Part shown: positions 11,701-22,900 of the stretch, piece after piece
How positions within the stretch are numbered: position 1 is the stretch's first letter
Layout: every line of letters begins with the position of its first letter
DNA from: Sipunculus nudus
Lineage: Eukaryota; Annelida; Sipuncula; Golfingiida; Sipunculidae
Length of the DNA stretch: 64,000 bases
Assembly: GCA_026874595.1 (NCBI GenBank)
Contig: CM049319.1
Location: 1,619,501 to 1,683,500 of the forward strand
Direction of reading: 5' to 3'
Translations under genes and position numbers: made by a program
Notes under the pieces: model-generated
Told to the model about the DNA's origin: nothing
What the model saw: the letters and a program-made list of their open reading frames with translations, nothing else
The model's database searches: none

Positions 11701-14700
11701 CTGATTCTGAGGTCTGATGCGGGGGGACAGATGAGCATTTTAAAAAAAGAGGCAGATTCAGTTTTAAAGTCTGACACGCACACCTCAGAACTGCCTTCTC
11801 ATACTGGTCAGACTGAAAAACCAGAGGTCACAAAACTGGTTCCGGAGCAGAGTGAGGAGGAAGAAGTGATAGTGTCCATGTCAGACATAGATGATCATGA
11901 AATAATTCCTCAGGAAACTGTGTCTGCTGTATCGGCCTCAGATGATGCAAACCAAGTCACCCAATTTGCTCAAAAGGAAGACCTACTTTCTAGGTTGCAA
12001 CAAAGTTTCAAAGACAGGGTTCAGAATTCTGTCCAAGGTACAGAGGAACTGGTACCATGGTTAAAACAAAGACACTCACAGCAGGATAAAAGCTCAAACC
12101 AAAATGAAGGAGAGGTTCTGAGTTCAATCATGAATACACCAGAGCTAGTGACCAAGTCAGAGCGGCCACATGTACCAGAGTCAGTCCAAGATGATCCTGA
12201 AGTGGTCGGGAAATCAGTCCAAAATCAGGAAAGACAAACTCCCTGTAATAGGCAAGGAGACCAAGGTCCTACGTCAGACCGTGATACACAAGGTCCTCCG
12301 TCAGACCGTGATACACAAGGTCCTCCGTCAGACCGTGATACACAAGGTCCTACGTCAGACCGTGATACACAAGGTCCTACGTCAGACCGTGATACACAAG
12401 GTCCTCCGTCAGACCGTGATACACAAGGTCCTCCGTCAGACCGTGATACACAAGGTCCTCCGTCAGACCGTGATACACAAGGTCCTCCGTCAGACCGTGA
12501 TACACAAGGTCCTCCGTCAGACCGTGATACACAAGGTCCTCCGTCAGACCGTGATACACAAGGTCCTCCGTCAGACCGTGATACACAAGGTCCTCCGTCA
12601 GACCGTGATACACAAGGTCCTCCGTCAGACCGTGATACACAAGGTCCTCCGTCAGACCGTGATACACAAGGTCCTCCGTCAGACCGTGATACACAAGGTC
12701 CTCCGTCAGACCGTGATACACAAGGTCCTCCGTCAGACCGTGATACACAAGGTCCTCCGTCAGACCGTGATACACAAGGTCCTCCGTCAGACCGTGATAC
12801 ACAAGGTCCTCCGTCAGACCGTGATACACAAGGTCCTCCGTCAGACCGTGATACACAAGGTCCTCCGTCAGACCGTGATACACAAGGTCCTACGTCAGAC
12901 CGTGATACACAAGGTCCTCCGTCAGACCGTGATACACAAGGTCCTCCGTCAGACCGTGATACACAAGGTCCTCCGTCAGACCGTGATACACAATTGCAAG
13001 GTCCTACAAGTGAAAGAGAACAAGGGGAGAGTGTCTCCTCATACCATGAATCAGGAGATAAGGCAAACCAGCATCCAGTTAAAGGTGTCCCACCCATGTC
13101 TGACCAGGATCCAGCAGTCCAGAAGGACCAACATCCAGTTACCAGGTGTGATATATCAAGCAGTTTTGAAGTAATAAATGATAGGTTGAAATGATTATAC
13201 AAGCTTAAAACTAAAATGTAGTTTTCTAGAAAAAAACAATAAAACGGGGGAAGCACTGAATTTTTTCAGATATGCTGTTTTTAGGAAACTACAATTGACT
13301 TTTGATCTGGTTCTTTGTTTCTTATCTTTGCAACTTAGCAGGTCAATTTGAATGTACCTCCCAGTGATCAATTGATCTTTAATACAAATTTTTGTAAAAA
13401 ATGTTCATGTTTATATATTTGCAAATCTTAAATTCTGAATACAGAATGTCATCCTTTGGGAATAACTATTTGGAGTATCTATACCCTGATCATGTATCCT
13501 TAAGAATTTTGGCTATTTATTTGTTATAACCTCGTAATCTTTTGATTGTAAACATTTACTGTACATACTTTGTTCAAGTTATTGCAAGACTACATGGCCC
13601 CAGGCCTGATTTTGTGTTACATTGTTTTATTTGATAGAGAAAAAATGAAGAAACGTTCCTCCTTTGATGTTGCTTTCAAGTGCCAAGTCGTGGAACATGC
13701 TAGGAAGTCTGGAAGCAACAGAAAAACAGCTAAGCATTATGGGATAGATGAAAGACAAGTGCGCATGTGGTCAAAACAAACAGAACAGTTTGAAAAATCA
13801 AAAAGCTCTGCAAAACGCCTGAAAGGAGGTGGTAGACGTGTTCATGATAAAGAGCTGGAACTGTCGTTAATGGACTGGGTGATCACCAAGCGCAAAAAGG
13901 GGATACCCATATCAGGCAGAGCACTCATGCAACAAGCTAGGCATTTATCGACCGACTCGTCTTTCAAGGCATCCCCAACATGGCTGAGACGTTTTAAATC
14001 TCGTCACGGACTCGGAGGGGACAATATGAGGTTCACCTGGGATGAACAGTTTGGGGTGTCAGATGGAGATCGTGATGATAACAAAGATCTTATTAAAAAA
14101 CTGGCACTTAAAGACCAAGAATTGATTTCCAAAGCAGCACAGCAAAGGAACGAACAGATGCCTCAGGACCAACAGGAACAGAATCAGAAATCCCCGAACA
14201 ACCAGGATGTGAAGCGTGAAGTGAGTGACGAAGAAAGCACGAGACCAAGGTGTGCCACAAAACTTCTTCATTTTAACGGAAATTTATTCTTCTGATGTAA
14301 AATGTGTTTAGGTCTGATTTGTTAAGTAAACAAGAAGAAATTTGTGTATATCGCAAAGAATTTGCAAGGATTGCCCTCTTACTTTTGATAAGTGTTAATA
14401 TCTAGAATAGAAAGGAATATTGATTGTTGAAATGGTACTAATATACGTAAAATTTACAAGGACAAATGTATCTCTCTGTATTTTGATTTAAATATTGTGC
14501 TGTGAGCTTAGCAGACTACCAGTCATGCTGAGTTATAGCGATTGATTCTGTCATGTTCCTTCCAGCCAGCCAGCCATTAGCAAAGCACCAGTTATAAGCT
14601 TTAAAGGTCCAAAAAGTTCCTGTATGATGAAATATTGTTAGAATCCCCAAAGTCAATCTGTAAGTTTGTTCTACAAGTCATCAGGCAAAACAGGATATAA

Positions 14701-17700
14701 GGCGCCTTGAACATCAGATTCTCCATAACATGACTGAAAAAACATTTTGCATTAGATCATAAATTAATATCAGGCTTTTCAGTAATACATATATTCTGTG
14801 GTCATACTAAGTTTTAATAAAAGGGATCTGTTCATATACCAGGTATGTTAAATATACTTGGAGCAAAGTGTTTTTCGTTAAAATATTATTGTATCTCCTG
14901 ATATTTGTTCTAAAACTGTTTGCTTTCTCCTGTACACAAGTGGAAATAAATTGGCACTAGGCATGATCAGTGGCACAAAACATAGTGCATGCTGCCTGCT
15001 GGTCATACTGCGCAACTTCACAAATCTAGATTTTTCAAGTTTCCAAACAGTGTTTCTTCTTCCATATTTCCTCTTGTCAAGCATTCAAAAGATTGGACCT
15101 TGGGTCAGTCTTGTTACGGTAAACAGTCGCACATGAACTGTGTTTATTGGGTACTCACAGAACCATAACAAAGTGAAAAACGTGAAGTATTGATAGTGTG
15201 TACCGAAATAGTTTTGTTTGGAAACTTTTGTATTCAGGCAAAATGAACTGTTACAGTGAGAAAATACACATATTTTTGTGTTTATATGTACCTTTAATTC
15301 AAGAGAATCATTTCTTAAAAATGTCATTAACTGTCATGAAACTTTACAGATTTGGCCAGTTATAAATAGATTTACAAGACATTTTACATTTATGGTTGCA
15401 TTGATTGCCTTTGAATTTGATATGCATTCAACTCTAATCTTGGATAACTTTGTTCTGTAAGCACCTGACACCACCTGTAATTTCTACATTTTATTACCCA
15501 AGTTCAATGGTAGTTTTGAGGCTGACAACACTTCTTAGTTCCAAGAATAAGCTTTAGATAAATTTATTATTCTTAAAACAAATATGAATCCCTGAGGTTG
15601 ATAAATGTTTGGTCATTAATTTCTTTTAAAAAAGTATAAATTTTCTTTGTCCATTATAGTTGATAAATTCATGCATTTTGTTGCAGTTACACAAAGAAGC
15701 CTGCACATATCACCAGGCCTTAAAAAGTCTTATTTTTTTATTTTGCATTTTTAAAAGCTTGAAAAGGCCATAAACGAAAATCCTGACACAGGTCTTAAAA
15801 AGGTCTTAAATTTGATTTTACCATCCTGACGTAATGAACGTGCACAAACAGTTCAGTGGTTGAACATAAGCTTGAGACAGTTTAGGAGACGTTGCCGAGG
15901 TTACTTGTCGAAGAAAGATCTCTGTAAATTCTCAGGACACACTACCATGAGACCAGATCCAACTTGTAGTGATCACCATTTGGGATCTTCAGTCGTTTTA
16001 AAGCATGGAAGGGCCACTAAGGAATTTATGTATAAAAGGGTCTGAAATTTTCTGTCAGCTGGTCTTAAAAAGTATTAAAAATGTCTTAAATTGGCTTTGC
16101 CAAGAGGTGCAGGATCCCTGATCACAGTTAATTTTCAAATGTGTCTTGTTGAATCAGAGACTTTTTCAGTTTTATAAGACTAGTGGTGCCACCTACATTT
16201 ACTTAATTTCCTAATTATTTTCTAAAAATACTTGCATTTGTATCTTAATTTTTTGTTTGATCCACTTTAACTAATGGTGTACCAAATCAGAAAATGGAAA
16301 TGATTTGCTTTACCCGTACCTGTATCTATGTCTTCATTTGAAGTCGGATATACAACAAAAATACCAATTCTTCAGTTTCAATGCATAGGCTAAGGTGAGT
16401 CTCATATTCAAATAGGTAATCTCGCTCTTTCTCTAGTCGTACTCCTACAAACTATTTCAGAACGATTTAAAACAATTTATGTACAGATTTTATCTTTCCT
16501 AAAGTAAGATTCATATTTATACTTCCTTTATCTCAGATCTGAAGTTTTCATTGGTGTCACGTCATTGGGTGACTGGCTGTGCTCACCAGCTGAGTGTCAT
16601 GACCCATGGGTCATTTTGTATTTCTTCATGTGTCTGATTCATGTTGTACCATGTGTTGATAGTGAGAAATCAAAGAGAGGCTCCTATGATATAGCGTTCA
16701 AACGACAAGTAGTACAGCATGCCAAGACATCAGGCAGCAACAGGAAAACGGCAAAGATCTTTGGAATATGTGAGCGCCAAGTGCGTGTGTGGTCAAAACA
16801 AGTGGACAAATTCGATGAGATGGAAAATTCAGCCAAACGTGTTAAGGGAGCAGGACGGCGTGTTCAGAATGATGAATTAGAGGCAGCCCTGGTGGAATGG
16901 GTAATCGCTAAACGTAGACAGGGGATTCCCATCAAAGGGACGCAGCTAAAGCTTCAGGCTCATCTGATGTCAAAAGACCCATCCTTCAGAGCTTCCTCTG
17001 GATGGTTAAACAGGTTCAGAATCCGTCACGGTCTGACGGTTAGCAAGCTCAGACGCACCTGGAATGAGGAGACAGCAGCTAACATGGATGTTAAAGCAAA
17101 GGAACAGACAAACAGGTTAGCTCCGAGCTAGTCCCAGCTGTTATGATCAGCCCTAATTCTTATATAACAATAGTTTATTGTGATTGGGTGATAGGTACAA
17201 GCCAGTTAGTTCACTTGTATTGACGATGAGTATACTATACCTCTACACACAGCACTGATCAGCAGCAGACATACTTTGTTGATTTTAAAGTTTGCTCATA
17301 ATACTTTAACATATCATGTTAATAGAATAGCTTTTGGTGAGGATACTGAGGCATGCATCAGATCTGACTTGCTATGACCTGATAAAAACAAGAATTGACA
17401 ATTAATGTTATCTCTAAGGTCTCGCCTGCTAAAGTTCGTTCCACTACTCTGTCCACCTGTTTTTTGGTAAGTCCAGGATGTCAAAACTTTTTACATGAAA
17501 GGCAGAAAGAGTAAAACGTATAATTAAATATTATGAAAATATTAACATACCTCATGTCATTTTCTGTAAAGTTTTATAACAATCTTGTGTGAAACTAGTT
17601 CATTCTGTATTGCTATCAGACCACAAACTATATGAAATGGACTTTGTAGAGATATTGCGCATAAAAGACATAACTACAAGACCAATTTATAAAGATATTA

Positions 17701-19898
17701 GACCCTATTTACAGAGAGGTTTGTCCTCTCATGCACACACTTCATTGTTACATCACATATTACATCATAACCATATCTCTGAAGAACATACAATGATTAC
17801 CTATTAAGAATGCCATGAATCACAGACATGCAACAGACAACTCAATTAGGCCGTAAAGTGAATAATAATTATATCAAAAGCAGGTATGATACAAAAAATC
17901 ACACATTTTCCTCTTTTTCTGCCATTGGTGCAATATTTTTTGTTGGCAAGGTTGACTAATCTTTAAGTATTTAAGAAAAAACAGGTGAACAGGGGTGGTG
18001 GAACTGAATTTAACAGGTGCCATGTAGTAAGTAGGTTTTCCTTCTATATGTCCATCCATCCTTCACACATTTTTCTTGCACTATCTTAGCATATTTCTTG
18101 CACAGTCTCAAGAACTATTTGAAACATTGCCATAAAAGCTTATTGGAGATAGGTACCCATAAGTTTCATGACTGGAGTCCAACATGTCCACTATGCAGTT
18201 ATATTCAGACTTAATTTAAACTCATGAATTATCTCAAGAACCATTTGAGCTTGGCTCTGAATTTTTTTCTCTGAAGATTAATGTGTTAGAGAAAAATGTG
18301 TGCTTTCATTCAGCCAGTGTGGTATGCATGGGGTATGTTGGGGCCCTGATTTAGGACCATATCCTATATGAACATTTAACATTCTGAAAATTTTAAGCTC
18401 TCCATTGTGTTTCTGAGAAAATAAAAAATACAAAAATGTCTTATCAACCCTTTAATATATAACATTATTTTATCTTTTTAAACAAAGACTTAGACCATTA
18501 TAGCCTTAGGTCTGAATGCTTTGTCTGCTTCTGGTGAAAAGTTTGATGTAGACGTGTTCTGTTTTCCTCACTGTATTGAAATGATGGGCTTGTAACTGAC
18601 CCAGAACTAACTTATCTGTGGATTTTATGACATGTTAATTTGATAATGATATTTGTTTGAATAAAAACATGAAGAAATCATCAGGATATTGTTATCAGTG
18701 GGATTTTTTAACCTTGGATTTTTTATAGACCCATGAAATGACTCGTGAAACAATAGGAATTTTGCTAAGCTCCATGGTTTAGGTACAGAATTTTAAAAAC
18801 AATAAATTTTGGTCTTGAACTCACCAGGACACAAGTGGTGAAATGGGAGTGGTATTCCTTAAAATACATATCACATTATGTTGATGGATTCAGCTTATCT
18901 TGCTTTATATCTTGATATTTATTTCTGTGTTGGGTCTAGAAATATGCATGCGATTGCACTTACAATCAGTATCCAGATTGAAAAACCACAACATCTGTGT
19001 GGTTATAACCCCCCTTCCCCCCTCTCAAATAAATACTATGACATAATAATACTGGTTTTGGTACTGGTCTTGCTGAAACAAACCTACTCCTAAAAAAACA
19101 AGGATTTATTCAGTTAGACAGCTCACACACTGGTAACATAGGAATTTTGCCCATGATAAACTAGGTGGCAAACATTCTTTATGGCAAACATGCTTTTTTC
19201 AGCACGTTTTACACTTCTAATTGTTAGATGTTTTAGATGTTAAGCCCCACAGCTGAAGACACCTTGTCTGATCCCAGCACAAAATTGAAAATTTGGATGG
19301 TGGAAGTGCACTTTGATATTTGAATTGCAGATCATATCTTTTGGATTGTTGCTAGCCTTGTGTGTTCTTTATTGTATTGTTTGACATTCATTCATACATT
19401 GTGGTTGTTAAAATAATCAAATACAGAGTCACTGATAATTTTTTACAAGTATAATCTGTATATATGTTATTATATATTAAACGGACACTAATTTTATAAT
19501 CCTGTAAAGTAATTGTATTTGACCATCTTTGTCAATCTGTATCTTCTCTATCTGTATTGCATGTTTGTGTGAAGTCCCCAAAACACCCAAAATCGCTCTA
19601 ATTTGGTACCTGTTACAAAACACCCACTGACCCTCAAATTAGGAGCCAGCACCTAGTATAATTTGATAAATAAACAAATGTTGAATATATTTATGCAGTA
19701 TTCTCATCTTATTTCATATACAGAAAAAACATTGAGTGTCATAGAGGTTTAGTTTTTAAGAAACCTTGTTGATTAATTGTATTTATATAGTTATGTCATA
19801 ATACTACATCTATATTTAACAGGCATTTATTTATAAATTGATGCTAGCTTTTGGTTTCACATTTGGGATTGTTTTTACCTGTCTTTCTCCTGCACACA

Positions 19899-19943
<45 letters not shown>

Positions 19944-22900
19944 CTTTGTTTTATATATTGTAAAACCTTGTTCTGTCAAACTGGTTGAATTTTCAGTAAC
20001 CCTTTTGCATTCAGTTTACTTGTCCCTGAAAATTCAGTTAAATTTGTTTTCAAGTAAATCCAGTGATTTCATTCAGACCTAAAGAACAGTGGAACCCGTC
20101 TCAAAGACCACCTGCCTGATGAGACCACCTGTCTACTAAGACCACCTGTCTAATAAGACCACCTATCTACTAAGACCACCTGTCTAATAAGACCACCTGT
20201 CTACTAAGACCACCTGTCTAATAAGACCACCCTTCAGTGACCCTGACACGTTCATGTTGATTATAACTGACCTAACAAGACCTCCTGTTAATAAGGACCA
20301 CTTTTGTTTTTTTTTTTTTACACAGCTTTCACTGTATATTTCACCATTTCTGAGAGTCCCTTTGGTTAAGGCTGAACAAGGTATTACATTATATAAATTT
20401 AAAATTGTATGACATCTTTACCTACAACTACTTCTGTATTTTTCAGGGGACGTGGACGAGGTAGGGGACACACAGTTACCCATGCAGTACAGCCCAGTCC
20501 CATACAAACAGAACAGACAGAGGTCAGTTCAGAGAAAAATGTTGAGAATTTATTGAGACTTGGGGAATCACTACTCCTAAGTAAATTAGCATCTTTATCA
20601 TAACGTCTTTATATTTGCTACCAAGTATTATAAAAAATGTGACACCTTCTTCTGGAAATTTGGTTGATTTCAAATTAATACACTTTTGTTAAAACAATTA
20701 CTGAAACCTACTGGTATTTATGGAAATGGCATCTTACTAATAGCACTGTCTGAATGGCCTCTTGATTTTGGTTTGTTGCTTTATCCCCAAGAATTGAAAT
20801 TCTGAGTGGAAAGGAAGCTGCACATTGATTTGTTTAATTAAAAAAGGAAGACAAGTCTGTATATTTGCAAATATAAACTATAATGTGAATATACACAATT
20901 ATGCCACAACAATTGATAAAACTATAAAAGATGACTGAAGCATTGATTTGGATGAAATAGGGAAATGTTCTCAAGGTAATGTACAGAACTTTTGATTATA
21001 TAATTGTAGGCTTTACCTGAGTTTGCTTCTGTTCTTTTGTCAGATAATATGTGAGTGATATGACCTCGAGGTCATTCTCAGTGTAGCATACCCTACAGGG
21101 ACTTCTTTGACGGTCCTCCTATACAAAACATCTTATCAGCTACATAAGAATAATGGAAGTGTGTTCACATCAGAAATCAGCCCTGTGTGACCTAGTTTTC
21201 ATTGCAGAGGTGCAGTGGGATTAAGATCAGTTTAACTTATACCTTGATAGATACTTTGTTAATAGACCACTAGATGGTGCTACATATCAATATAGGGCAA
21301 GTTTACTGTGAATATGTGAGCTGTTTCTGTGAAATCAATACTAGATGGTGTTGATTTCTATTCAGAGTGCGTTTTATGCTGGTCAGCACTCTGTTCTGAA
21401 GTTATTCTTTTAGAAGGGCAGAAAATGTATTATATTACTTTATTGTTTCTATACAGGAGGTGAAGAGGAAGGCGATAGTGGGCACCCCTATCCCTGTAGC
21501 CATCGTCAATAAGCCAGGCACCCCAGGACCAAGCTCCACTCATACCACGGATAATGAAGAAGTGTCAGAGATTCTGGATGGCGATGAATCCAATCCTGTA
21601 CACAATTATCAGGTAAATCAGTGATGCCTTTTGTACATCAGCCATCTACACATCTACTAAGTAATATTACAATACTAGTATCCTCAGAAATTTCTTAACT
21701 GAAGATATTACCGTAAGAATCTCAATAGAATACGCCTATTATACTAGGATAATGTCATTAACAAATTGGAGAATTTTGTATGAACTCCACCTGCTTTTTA
21801 TATTTGAGGCATCACTGTGAATCTGATCAGGAGCAGCATGAAAAATGACTAAAGAGTGAGTGATAATAGAAGCATTTAATGGAAACTCTGAAATTTTCTC
21901 TATTTTCTTAAAATCATCATTCTAGTTTCTATATAAAAGGCTGATATTTATGTATAAACTACTTTTAGTTTAAAAGTGTTTCCAGTGGAAGAGTTGTAAA
22001 ATATATGATTAACTTATCATCACTAGCCAATCACATACAGCTTGGCATGTCACATGATTTCAGCAAGCACATCAGTGTTAGTACAGGCACAAGGTGGTGC
22101 AACTCCAGCAGCTACATTCACTACCCTCGGCAGCAAATATTTTTCAATAGCATTTACTTAGTACAGCACATTGTGAAAGAGTACCTCTATTTAAATATTC
22201 ATTTCCAGGCCTCGAATTTGACGACCGACAACCGGCAAATGCTGGTTAAAATGGCTGGTTGCCCTCAGCCATGATCCTGACTGCCAGCAAGCTGTCGGTC
22301 AAATAAATTCCTCACTACGTCCTTCTTGACTGTACACAATCTTAATCGCAGCCACTCCATATGCTTTTTAATTGAAAAAAAAACTTAGTGTTACTGGTTC
22401 CCCGTTTAAGAGGAAACTGGCCTGGGAAACCAGCAAATGAGCCGATAGTCTCTTACAGTGACACACGGTGGCGCTAAGCTAGCCACCATTCGGATCTACT
22501 CAGGGAAAATTCAGGGAACATTTCAGATAAAAAATGGCTACCCGTCTGCAAATCAGAAAAATGATCTTTTATGACCGGCTGTTATCAGCCAATCATAGCT
22601 AAGCATAGAGGTTAAAGCAGCTTGGGCTACACGTCTACATTATGTTACGCGTTATCCGATTGGTTCGCTGTATAAGGATATTGGTAATACAGTTTCGCGG
22701 GAAACTTCATCGTATCCATGCTGTGTTCAGTTGTAAAATCCTGCATATCTGGTGTTTAACATATATAGTATATATATAAATACTGGGAACACCATTAATA
22801 TATCTATTATAAGGTCTATCATCGTCCAAATTAGGCCAGCTATTAAATTATGACCTGGTAAAAAAATTATTCCCATTTCCCAGCCCCCGTCCTTGTCTCC

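Noticed and set aside
12170-13174. Long alternative open frames on both strands over the 27-bp repeat
   Set aside because: They exist only because a stop-free unit whose length is a multiple of three is repeated. Only the frame continuous with the helix-turn-helix domains is meaningful.
13570-13637. N-terminal extension of HTH module B starting at an upstream ATG-like codon
   Set aside because: The extension has no counterpart in modules A or C, and an AG acceptor in the shared phase sits exactly at the start of the conserved part.
16565-16662. N-terminal extension of HTH module C
   Set aside because: Same reason: open by chance upstream of a phase-2 acceptor, with hydrophobic intron-like translation.
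11160-17131. Complete pogo/Tigger transposons
   Set aside because: No DDE catalytic segment and no terminal inverted repeats were seen around any of the three modules, while splice phases match the host gene.
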